Positions 21,641 through 32,247 of a DNA stretch of 64,000 nucleotides are shown here, piece after piece. The translations under genes and the position numbers were made by a program. Source of the DNA: Selaginella tamariscina (taxonomy: Eukaryota > Streptophyta > Lycopodiopsida > Selaginellales > Selaginellaceae). Each line of letters opens with the position of its first letter. Positions within the stretch are counted from its first letter, which is position 1. The stretch is taken from the NCBI GenBank assembly GCA_003024785.1, contig PUQB01000116.1, positions 326,001 through 390,000 of the forward strand. Reading direction: 5' to 3'. The notes below the pieces were generated by a model. The model was not told where the DNA came from and ran no database searches. It worked only from the letters and a program-made list of their open reading frames with translations.

Positions 21641-24600
21641 GACAATATGTATAATACTGGAGATAAAGTATGTCTTCTTCGGAACAACGAGATAGTTGGC
21701 ACTGGAACTATGGAAGTTCGAGATGATAATGCATCATGTCACAATATTGCCTAAGAATCTTGTGTGTACGTATGAGTGAACACCATTTTCAAGCATGTTG
21801 AGGTTCATGGAATGGAATTTGAGGAGGGTTCTCCTGTATTGTGGAATTTGGATGAAGTCAAGGCTGACACAGAATATACAGAGTCACAAACAAACAGTAG
21901 CACGAGTTTTCCAGATGATGGCTTGCCTACTGTGATGGATGAGGTGATTCTCTTTCTTCATGAGATTGAGGTTGGGAGAGGCATCATCACAGCTATAAAT
22001 CTAATGGAAGCAGTGTCAGAAGAGAAACTAGGGTCTGACTTCGTGGTTAGTTGTGACAGAGGTTTCACCTAATGGCACTTTGCATCTTGGATCCCTCGTG
22101 GGTGGCGAACATCTGAATTAAGACGGCAAGATGGTTCAACATATTCGGGTTGGATTTCAATAATAACAACCTGGAAGAACAACTCATATTTGAAAGAGGT
22201 TCCTTGCATTGGTCCTATTATAAGAAAAAGGCGATTCATGGGTTGCAGATCTTCCCCTACATGTTTCAGCAAGAGGATGAAGATGGATCCTACATCTTTC
22301 GAAAGTGTTACGAGCATTTCCACGATTGACTGCTGCAAGAAGAAGTGTTGTCAGATGGCAGACCGAATGAAATTACCCAATGTAGACATGTCTTTCGTAC
22401 GCTCACCCAAAAGCAAAGGCATGAGTTTGTATATGCTGCACTAACTGGGTGTATTGATGGAATGGCTTTGGACACAGTTATCAGAGTACATCCATGGTAT
22501 TTAATAAGGTGGCCATCTGCTTCAAAGCTTGGTAAGTATATGGGATCCCAAAGACCACGTTCTACCGTCGGAGGGATGAGTGGTTAGATGGAGCGAACCT
22601 CAGTACATGGGAACACTGGCTTGGTCAAAACCCGCTCTCACATTATGGCAGCCATAGAGATACTCAAGGCTTTTGTGGAAGCAAATGCAGACAGGATGCC
22701 TCACAAATGCCGAACCACAAATGCAGGGTTAGGGAAAATCTCAAGGTTTTGCCTTCGATCTACACTCAATTGAAGCTGTGTGAACATGTGAACAAGTGCC
22801 TCAGCTTGATGGGGCTGCAAGCAATCTGCACTGGTACCTTCAACAACATATGGAATACTCATTTTAAGGATGTGGAGATTGCAAAACACTCTAGCTTTTC
22901 CAAGTGTGACACTTGTACATCATTGAAGGCTGCAGAGGCTTGTGCAAAAACCTTGGTGGAGATCACTGCCATTCAAAAGAAGATGGAGGCCCACATGATT
23001 GCGCAACAAACTTGCCGGTCTCAGTACTATGCACACCGCATGCTTTCTGTGTCACACCCATCAGAGTACCTGTGCTTGATCCATGACAAGATGGATCATT
23101 CAAAGACCAGCATTCCAAAGCTCGTTGCAACACCAAAGTGCCTTGGAAATGTCATGAAACTTCCGATTTCATTGACAGGTGTGCTAACACATGGACACGG
23201 TTGTGAATCATATGGACACTTTTCACTTCCACATTGGTCTAGCGACTCCAATTTCACTATTGGGTCGTTGGCCATGTGTTTCAGAAACCTTGAAGCCCAC
23301 TCACAGACAAGTCCTATCGGTGATCTCAAAGTGAAGAAACAACACCTTCAACCTTTACATAATGCTCTCATGAACACGTCTGCACTTGAGGCTACTTGGG
23401 AATATGAGAGGCATTGTCAGCAACCTGCACAAAAAACAGATGGCCTTGTTGAGAGTTCAGGTTCAGTGGAGGGATCTAGCTCAAATAGTGTACATGTGTC
23501 CTCAACATCAAATAAGCTTCCTCGTCATTTGCTTTTACAGATGGATAATTGTGCAGGCGAGAACAAAAATAGGTAAATCATTTTACTTAAGGGTTTCTCA
23601 AGCTCATACTTACTTTTATTTTCTAGATATGTGCTAGCATACTTGTCAATGCTTGTTGCCAAAGGTGTGTTTGAAACAATCACGCTCAGTTTTCTTATGG
23701 TTGGTCACACTCATGAAGATATTGATGCGTTCTTCAGCAAGGTCTCCAACTCTACAAAAAGGACAAGTGCACTTACCTTACCACATATGATGAATCTTTT
23801 TGAAAATTGCATCTCCAAAAAAAGTTGTGCTTTGCTTGTGACTGAGGTGCCAGACTTCAAAAAATTTCTCAAGGAGTATATAAAAGAGGGGAGTGATTCT
23901 TTAGTTGGTCACCTTGTGCCGCTACAATTCTTTTTCTCCATACGAGATGGTATACCTATTATGCAGTACAAGTTACGGCCATCAGAGCAGGAGTGGTTAC
24001 CGAAAGAGGGGTTAATGCTCTTCAAAAGTGGAGAGAATGGAAAGCCAGACCCTATTCCATTGAGTGCCCAACTCAAGGAACAAGAGGTTATTATTGATGG
24101 CATCAAAAAATATGTGGCATGGGTTCAAAAATCGATGCCAAAGAATTCTGATAAGGCAACTGGTTACTCAGAACTATATAAGCATGTGGTTGGACTATTG
24201 GGAGACTGTTGTTCGAGAGTTGGAAGGGCCTACTGTCACAAGTACAGAATTGCAACACCCTTTTTTGGCCTAAAACAAGGTGGCGAGAGGAGATTGAAAT
24301 GACATCACTGAGCACATAGACGACATAGAAGCCAGTAGTGATGTGGAAGTGCAAACCCCACACTTTGTTGGACAAAGGAACCAAAAACCTAAAGCATACT
24401 TTGATTGCTGCCAGGATCTTCAAAAACTAATGATGGTTCTCATTACTCCAGATGCGTCATATAATCAGCCTATTTGGATGGGTCAAATTATCGACACACC
24501 TGAAGTAATCACAAAAAATAGTAATTGTTAAGGTTGCATGGTTCAAACCACAAAAAAGGCGACACGAGAAGGAGAGCGAAAGATATAATGGATGCCTAGA

Positions 24601-24757
24601 GAAAACATGGTCTCCCAATCAAAAAGACCCAGCATGTTTTATAAATGTTAAATCCATTCGATATGGGTGGATGTCAAGAAGCGTTGATAAAGTCACGATT
24701 ACAAAACTGCAAGGGAATGTATGTTTTCTGAAGCTTAAAGCAATTACAAAATTATAA
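21641..24757 (+). CDS. DUF7869-type putative transposase (RNase H-like), frame-broken
   Basis: The first recognised exon follows a TTATGTGCAG acceptor (MYNTGDKVCLLRNNEIVGTG). Next come a short beta-rich region (FKHVEVHGMEFEEGSPVLW), a Cys segment (TIDCCKKKCC, HVFRTLTQKQRHEFVYAALT), a zinc-finger-like FSKCDTCTSLKAAE, and the core. The core shows CLIHDKMDHSKTSIPKL (about 23073), LLLQMDNCAGENKNR (to 23572), a 54-bp GT-AG intron (23573-23626), then YVLAYLSMLV and FLMVGHTHEDIDAFFSKVS (about 23699-23755). DKMD, QMDN and GHTHEDID are the usual acidic blocks of the DUF7869 family, which I take as a DDE/RNase H-type transposase. The C-terminus has a YNQPIWMGQII...VKVAWFKP segment typical of these proteins. 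Frame changes occur near 21752, 22330, 22590-22720, 24290 and 24529. Confidence 0.75.
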
Positions 24758-25220
24758 AATATCATATATTTAATATTCATTATAATTATTATAAACTCTT
24801 TAATAATAGTACCAAATTGTTTTACTTAACTATATAAATTTAAAAAATGATATGGAAGATTGACTATATATAATTATAGGATTATATATATATATTTACT
24901 ACTACAAATTTTTAATTAATAATGCTATATTTAAATATTAATATTTTAATAACAACATCAATATTTATATAATGTACCTCTTATGCTCTTCCTTAATTGT
25001 TATATTAGGCATAATTATTATATAATAATACCTTCTACTTTTATAATGTTATTAATTTTTGTTCAATGAATGCTATAATTTATTAAAGGGTAGAATACAA
25101 AATAGAATATTCTAAAGAATATTCTATTTTCAAACATATATTCTAAAGAATATTCCTTTAATATTAGAAAATACTAATTAAATAGCTAAAATTGCTAATT
25201 ATTAGGAAATGGGACTATAG
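24758..25220. other. Right subterminal region of the large element
   Basis: AT-rich and non-coding. It contains four clustered GAATATTC-type palindromes (AGAATATTCTAAAGAATATTC at 25105-25125, and a related pair at 25140-25152), the same word found inside the left end. Such subterminal motifs are often transposase-binding sites, but that is inference here. Confidence 0.55.
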
Positions 25221-25247
25221 CCATGCCCATTTTAGTTACAACTTGCA
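25221..25247 (-). repeat. Right terminal inverted repeat of the large element
   Basis: Reads CCATGCCCATTTTAGTTACA and ends ACTTGCA. Its reverse complement matches the left end at 11584-11610 at 24 of 27 bases. The right flank continues TTTAGTCTTA and does not obviously duplicate the left flank ACATTGTAA. Confidence 0.8.
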
Positions 25248-26695
25248 TTTAGTCTTATACCACCTGCAACACATGTTCAAAATAGTTAATGAAGAAAAGC
25301 ATATAGCATTGTCGTACATGAATAGAAGTTCCTATATTATAGAAACAATCTTATATAATATGACCACATAACATAAGCATCAAAAGGTGCTTGCATTTAA
25401 TTAAATGCAATATTAAAAATATTAAAAATAAAGAATATATATTAAAAGCAGTATCAAAGCTAATTAGTACATATATTGATTGAAAGAAATATATGTATAA
25501 TTTGCAAAACCTAATTAAAATAACTAGTATATTGGGTGTTGATTCTCAATATCTAAAGAAAATTGTAAATCTCATATAGTTTATAACCATCGATCTTTAC
25601 ATTGACATTTGGATTCTTATATGATTTCCCTACAAAACAAGTAAATGAATGGACTGCCCTTCTTTTTCTCAAAGTCATCTCCTTTGTAAATAGTGTGCAT
25701 GTAGGTTAACCCAACACTACTAAGGAAAAAAGAAAAATGTATCAAAATCAAAGTCATTAGTAAAAAAATTTTAATTGTTCATCTGCACTTAATTATCATA
25801 CAACCCAAAATCAACCTTAGTACTTATTGTGGTATGGTACCCTTAAGATGTACATTCTTGTCTTGTACAAGTATCAAATCCATTATGTTTATCCACTAAA
25901 TATTGTTCTAATTAAAAAACCATCACGATAACTTCTTATGCAACAATTATGACATGGATTTTGAAGACCACCATCAAACAATAGCTTTGAAAGGTAAATA
26001 TTTTATATTTAAATGCAATGATGTGTTAAAACCAGTAGTTGTGGTCATATTTATAAAGAAAATATTTTAATAGTGCTATAATAACTCTTGTAATTAAACC
26101 TCTTGTTAATTCCTCTACCACTTACACACTTCCCAAAATACTTCGGTAAAGGTTTGGAGTCCCTCAATGCTGAGGACATGATGTTTGAAGCCTTTAGCTT
26201 CCCCAAAAGATTGCACTTGATAAAATTACTTCAAAGCATCACTTATGTCAGAGTTTTAACATGAAGGGCTAACATGTGGTAACACGTGGTTACTAAGTGA
26301 CATTAACACATTGTGTGAGCAACGCTAAGTCTTCCAAGGCAACCTCAAAAGTTTGACTTAAATGCACAAGACTTAAAAGTCCTACCTTATTTCCCAAACC
26401 CCAGAGAGTAGCCTTTAGGATCATGCCCTAAGAGACCTAGATAGGCTAATGTTCTAATCTCACCAAAGAAACGTGTTTAACACATATACATGTGACAAAA
26501 CTAAGGCATCGTCACTTCCCCCTTGAAGAATCACCCTCATCTAGAAGTACAACCCCTTTACGGTGACAAAGGGTACCATGACCCACGATTAACCTTGCGG
26601 ATTTGAGTAGCTGAGGCATACCCTAGTCCTAAGGCTAGTACTTAATAAGGACATGAGTGTGCACTGTAGGAAAACACTAGTCTTTATGGATAACC
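25248..26695. other. Intergenic DNA, no recognised gene
   Basis: AT-rich to about 26100. From 26100 to 26690 base composition becomes more balanced and repeat-like (for example GGTAACACGTGGTTACTAAG at 26278), which suggests retroelement debris. No open frame or LTR boundary could be supported. Confidence 0.4.
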
Positions 26696-28105
26696 CTGAG
26701 CATGCAACCATGTGAGTGTCTCACCTGCTTTGGAGATCCTGATAAGTATTGGTTCGCATGCATGAAGTTACGAAAGCTCACTCAAGGATCCCGACCAACT
26801 TCCGTCGATGCATTCGAATTTCAGCAACTTTGCATAAACATTCCATGGGACGAGATTGCATTGATTGAAAACTTCCGTTTTGGGTTGAGGGATGACGTGA
26901 AGGACCTTCTTCTTACGTTATCGGATGCCCAAACATTAATGAAGATCATGCAATAAGCCATTCGCTGCAACAACTGTTTGTTTTGAGCGTTGTTAAGAAA
27001 GATCTCGTTAGCAGTTCCTGCAAACCAATCCTGCAGCTATGGTACATGTTCACCTTCTGGAGTAGTTCCTATGGAGGTTGAGAAATCCAAGCGTGGCCCT
27101 CTTTCCACTACTGAGAAGCAACGTCGCCATAGTGAGAACCTATGCTTGTATTGTGGTGAAATAGGACACAAGGTGGTAAAATGTCCTATTAAAGCCAGGA
27201 AGTTCAAGATGCGTAAAGTCGAAACTGAAGTTCAAGATGCGTGAAGTCGAAGCTGAAGCTCAGTCAGAAAACTTCAATGTTCACTTCGTCTAGGAGCCGC
27301 GAGGACGTAGGTGCAGGCTCTATTGGTGCTACTCATACCATTCCATCACTCAAGTTTCCTGTACACATTTATCTCAATACTCAAGGAGTTATCCCTGTTA
27401 GACACTGGTGCAAATGCATGCTTCATGGATGACACTTTTGCAACTCAACATAGCATTCCGGTGGTGAAGTTGAAGCATGCAGTTCCTATAGAGGTGGCCG
27501 ATGGTTATTTGCTTCTAGTGCAGTTACCCATGCTACCAAACTTCTCTCTTGCAGTCATGGCACATTCAACTGTTCGATTTCCTTCAACTTAATCAAGACT
27601 CAATCGACTCCCATCATTTTGAGCATGCCATGGTTCGTTGTTGCAAATCCGCAAATCGACTAGAGATCTAGGACGCTCATGTTTTCCTCCCTGGCAGCCA
27701 GGATCAATCCTATACCTCCTTGCATGCAGGATACATCCTTAGTATCTGAGGCAGTACAAGCTACAGGATTGACCGTGCCTATTCCTATATCAGTGTTGAT
27801 GACTCCTCAATAGGATTCACCTCATGTCAGTTCCTCAGCACATCCGCAAGCTCTCCCCACTCCCATAAGTTTTCGGATTCCTGTACAGGGTTCTTCCAAT
27901 CCTGTATCAGTGTCGAAGGTTCCTCCTCAACAGGATCCACCTCCTGTTGGTTCGTCAGCACACTCGTAGGCTCTCCTCACTCTTGTGCAACCACGGACTT
28001 CTATACAAGATTCTTCCAATCCCGTACACTCATCAACATCCACATAAGTTTTTCCCAATCCTGCCTCTTTTCGTTACTCTGCTTTTGTTCCACCCCCAAG
28101 ATCCT
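26696..28105 (+). pseudogene. Ty3-type retroelement gag-zinc knuckle-protease, copy 1 (decayed)
   Basis: The piece opens with a gag fragment (FEFQQLCINIPWDEIALIEN) after an internal deletion that joins GCATGCAACCATG to the GGAGATCCTGATAAG part of gag. A CCHC zinc knuckle (CLYCGEIGHKVVKC, about 27147-27190) and a retroviral-type protease with LLDTGANACFMDD (about 27395-27433) follow in other frames, then a Pro/Ser-rich linker. Several stops and frame changes are present. The end of the linker (about 28105) runs directly into gag of copy 2, making a tandem gag-protease arrangement. Confidence 0.8.
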
Positions 28106-31100
28106 TACTCAACTGATGTACAAAAGGTTGGCCTTTTGGCATCCTTACTAAGTGGATCTCCACGGGCTTGGGTTGCCCCCTTGCTGGAGCGTGACGACCA
28201 TTGATGATAGACTTTGAAGGTTTCATGGCTGGCTTTGAAGCTTGCTTTGGAGATCCTGATAAGTACTGTTCCGCATGCACGAAGTTACGGAAGCTCACTC
28301 AAGGATCCCAATTAGCTCCTGTCTATGCATTCGAATTTTAGCAACTTTGCACGAACATTTCATAGGATGAGACTGCATTGATCAAACACTTCCATTTTGG
28401 GTTAAGGGATAACGTGAAGGACCTTCACCGGATGCTCAAACATTAACGGAGATCATGCAAGAAGCTGTTCGTTGCGACAATCGTTTGTTCGAACGTCGTC
28501 AGGAAAGATCCCGTTAGCAATTCCTGCAAACCAATCCTGCAGCTATGGTACATGTTCCTGCACCATCTTCTGGAGTAGTTCCTATGGAGGTTGAAAAATC
28601 CAAGCATGGCCCTCTTTCTGCTGCTGAGAAGTAACGTCACCGTAGTGAGAACCTATGCTTATATTGTGTTGGAGCAAGACACAAAGTGGCAGAATGTCCT
28701 ATTAAAGCCAAGAAGTTTAAGACGCAGGAAGTTGAAGCTGAAGTTCAGTCGAAAAACTTCAATATCCACTTCGTCTAGAAACCGGGAAGTTGGACGTAGG
28801 TGCAGGCTCCATTGGTGCTGCTCATACCATTCCATCACTCAAGTTTCCTGTACACATTCATCTTAATAATCGAGAGCTCAAGGAGTTTGCCCTGTTAGAC
28901 ACTGGTGCAAATGCATGTTTCACGAATGACACTTTTGCAACTCAACATGGCATTTCGGTGGTGAAGTTGAAGCGTGCAGTTCCTATAGAGGTGGCCGATG
29001 GGCATTTGATTGCTTCTGGTGCAGTTACCCATGCTACTGAACCTCTCTCTTGCAGTCATGGCACATTCAACTATTCAATTTCTTTCAACTTGATCAAAAC
29101 TCGGTCAACTCCCATCATTTTGGGCATGCCATGGTTCGTTGTTGCAAATCCGCAGATCGACTAGAGGGCTAGGACGCTCACATTTTCCTCTCTGGCAGCC
29201 AAGATCAATCCTGTACCATCTTGCGTGCAGGATACATCCTTAATATTTGAGGCAGTACAAGCTAGAGGATTGACCGTGCCTGTTTTTGTATTAGTATTGA
29301 AGACTCCTCCTCGACAGGATTCACCTCATGTTAGTTTCTCAGCACATCCGCAGGCTCTCTCCACTCTTGTAAGTTTGCGGATTCCTGTACATGATTCTTC
29401 CAATTCTGTATTAGTGTCGAAGGTTCCTCCTCAACAAGATCCACCTCCTGTTGGTTCGTCAACACACTCGCAGGCTTCCCTCACTCCTGTGCAATCACGA
29501 ACTTTTGTACAGGATTTTTCCAATCCTGTACACTCGTCAACATCCACACAGGTTTCTTCCAGTCCTACCTCTTTTTGTTACTCTACTTCTGTTCTACCCC
29601 TCAAGATCCTTCCTCTTTTTCAGTCATAGCTCCCTCCTTCTCCTCTCCGAGTTCTTACCACTACCATGCATGAACTTGCCATTGATCCTGCTCCTTTCCA
29701 CCTTTTTGCCTTTCAAGTAACTCCTACGTCCTCTTTTACCTTCCTGTATCTGACTCTCTTCTCCTTCTCCTCCTTCCCTACCATCTAAGTATCCTCCTTT
29801 CAAGACTTTTTGACAAGCACAAGGCTGTAGTTCTTCCTGTTCACATGTCCTATGACTATCCTATTGATCTTGCGAAAGGAAAGACTCCACCGTTCGGACC
29901 GATTTATGCACTGTCACCCACAGAGTTGGAGGTTCTTCGTCAGTACATCGAGGACAACTTGGCATCCGGCTTCATTCGTCACTCAAAGTTCCCTGCAGGA
30001 GCACTTATCTTCTTTATTAAGAAGAAGGATGGGAGTTTACGTTTGGTTATGGACTACAGGGGTTTGAATCAAGTCACCATTCGGAATCGGTACCCGTTGC
30101 CATTGATCCCGGAACTTCTCGATCGGCTGCAAGGAGTAAAGGTGTTCACGAAGATCGACTTACGAGGGGCCTACAACCTTGTACGGATTCGTCCAGGCAA
30201 TGAGTGGAAGACTGCCTTTCATACAAGGTATGGACACTTCGAGTACACAGTGATGCCCTTCGGCCTTACCAACGCCCCAGCCGTGTTCCAACACATGGTG
30301 AACGACATTTTTCATGACTTTTTGGACCAGTTTGTGGTGATCTACCTCAATGACACTTTAATTTTTCCAAGGACCAGACGGCACATGACAAGCATGTACG
30401 ATTAGTTCTACAGCGGCTTCACGAGTATGGCCTGTACGCGAAGTTGGAGAAGTGTTTTTTCGACAGGGATTCTGTGGAGTTCTTGGGTTACATTGTCTCT
30501 CCTGCTGGTGTTTCCATGGACATGCACAAGGTGAAGACCATCGTGGAGTGGGAGAGGCCCAAGTCTGTACGAGATGTACAATGTTTCCTTGGCTTTGCAA
30601 ACTTCTACAGGCAGTTCATACAGGACTTCTCTAAGCGTGTACTTCTACTCACGGAACTCACCAAGCGCACAGGGGTTTTCTCTTGGTCCGACAAGGCGGA
30701 ACATGCATTCACAACACTCAAGGACGCTTTCATAACAGCTCCGATTTTAGCACATCCTGACCCTTCTCGTCCTTTCTTCGTTGAAGTAGATGCCTCAGAT
30801 TTTACAGTAGGATCCGTCCTATCACAAATTGGAGAAGACAAGTTGCTTCATCCTATAGCTTTTCACTCTCGTAAGTTCCTTTAAACGAAGATCAATTACG
30901 AGATTTATGACAAGGAACTTAAGGCCATTGTGGATTCGTTCAAGGAGTGGTGGCATTTCCTGAAAGGTGCTGCGCATCCTGTACAAGTTCTTACGGATCA
31001 CAAGAACCTGGAGTATTTTTAAATGGCTCGAGTTCTCAGTCGGCGACAGGCTAGGTGAGCGGAGTTCCTATCACGTTTTGATTTCGTCATCATCTACAGG

Positions 31101-31850
31101 CCCGGTTTTCGAAATGGCAAGGCGGACGCATTATCTAGGCACTCTTACCTTGCACCGACCCCGGGCGATCCTGCATATGACTGTCAAAGGCAAGTGTTAT
31201 TGGGTCTTGATCGATTCCGGCTTGTGGCACTACAGGTTCATCAGGCTTTAGCAAATTCAACACTCTTACAGGACATCCGTTTGCAGTTGGCTACAGACAA
31301 CTTGGCAAAGAATGTGTTCTCACACATTTGTCCTGACATCGCAAGTTCCTCTTCCTCCAGTTCCTATTCCGAGTACAAGTTGTTCGCCATACAGGATGGA
31401 CTCCTGTACCGGGAAGGTCTCATGTACGTTCCTGTTGGTATTTCCAGGACTCGTGTGGTACAGGATTGTCATGATACCCACGCTACAGGACATTTTGGTG
31501 TGGCTAAGACAGTAGAGTTGGTGACTCGCAACTATTGATGGCCTGGGTTGCAAGGTTTTGTGGAAAGGTTTGTACGGAGTTGTGACACCTGTAACAAGTT
31601 GAAAATGCCTCGTCATGCATCCTCTGGTCTTCTTCATCCTCTTCTGTTCCTTTTACTCCTTGGAGATCCATTTCTATGGATTTCCTCACAGATCTTCCTT
31701 CTTCTTGTGGATTCGATGCAGTTCTTGTGGTGGTTGACTGTTTCACCAAACAGGCTCATTTCTTACCCTGCAACAAGACAGCTAGAAGACAGACAACTAC
31801 TGAGTTTGTCACTGGAAAAGTTCCAAAAAACTCCATAATAAAACACATAC
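28106..31850 (+). pseudogene. Ty3-type retroelement gag-protease-RT-RNase H-integrase, copy 2 (decayed)
   Basis: In order: gag (TDVQKVGLLASLLSGSPRAW), CCHC knuckle remnant (near 28655-28690, first Cys pair damaged), protease (FALLDTGANACFTND, about 28885), Pro/Ser linker, reverse transcriptase 29845-30405 ([31 protein letters not shown]), RNase H (FFVEVDASDFTVGSVLSQ, about 30775) and the integrase N-terminal HHCC region (about 31480-31610) plus the start of the catalytic core ([15 protein letters not shown]). The gag-to-RT order with integrase last is the Ty3 order. The RT active-site YxDD is read YLND, a change at a metal-binding Asp. Similarity stops inside the integrase core near 31835, so no 3' LTR remains. 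Confidence 0.85.
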
Positions 31851-32247
31851 GCAAAGGTAAAGAAACATGTGTATGGATGTTTTACGTTGAAAACTTAGAA
31901 ACATATGTAAGAACTCATATGTTGAGTGTGTTTTTTTACGATTTTTTTTTCATCTTAAGAACACATAGGCATTTCGGTTTGATTAGTTTGTGTAGTAGTT
32001 CATTTTGTTATCTTCTTTTTTGTGTACATGTTTCAAAAAGTAACACAGAAATATATGCTAATATTTAAATCTATTTAACAAAAAATACAACTTTATGATC
32101 AGATACTACTTTCTTCTGTACTTCAAAAGACTTGACGATTGAATCCCATGCAAGCCAAGTCAGGTTCGGGAGATCCAACAAAATTTTAGGTAATTAGAGT
32201 CATCATCATCAATTTTTTTAAGCCAAGTGACCTTCACTTTCTTCAAA
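31851..32247. other. Junction region, no recognised gene
   Basis: AT-rich DNA between the truncated integrase and the tnp2-like element. Neither inverted terminal repeats nor a target duplication could be identified here. Confidence 0.4.

Larger units (their letters stand above)
11584..25247. mobile_element. Candidate 13.7-kb cargo-carrying DNA transposon with DUF7869-type transposase
   Basis: The two ends are inverted repeats. The left end at 11584-11610 and the reverse complement of 25221-25247 share the core TTGTAACTAAARTGGGCATG and match at 24 of 27 positions. Inside are three gene units. An HAD/FCP1-like gene and a ParB/methyltransferase-like gene point left, and a DUF7869-type transposase gene points right. 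The centre (16740-21500) holds two arrays of an 18-bp palindrome flanking 3.1 kb of simple repeats. A second copy of the left end starts at 61051 and stays nearly identical to the window edge, so the left boundary is seen twice. No clear target-site duplication is visible: both ends abut the self-complementary word TGCA. Whether all genes travel as one unit is inferred from the ends and the divergent layout. Confidence 0.75.
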
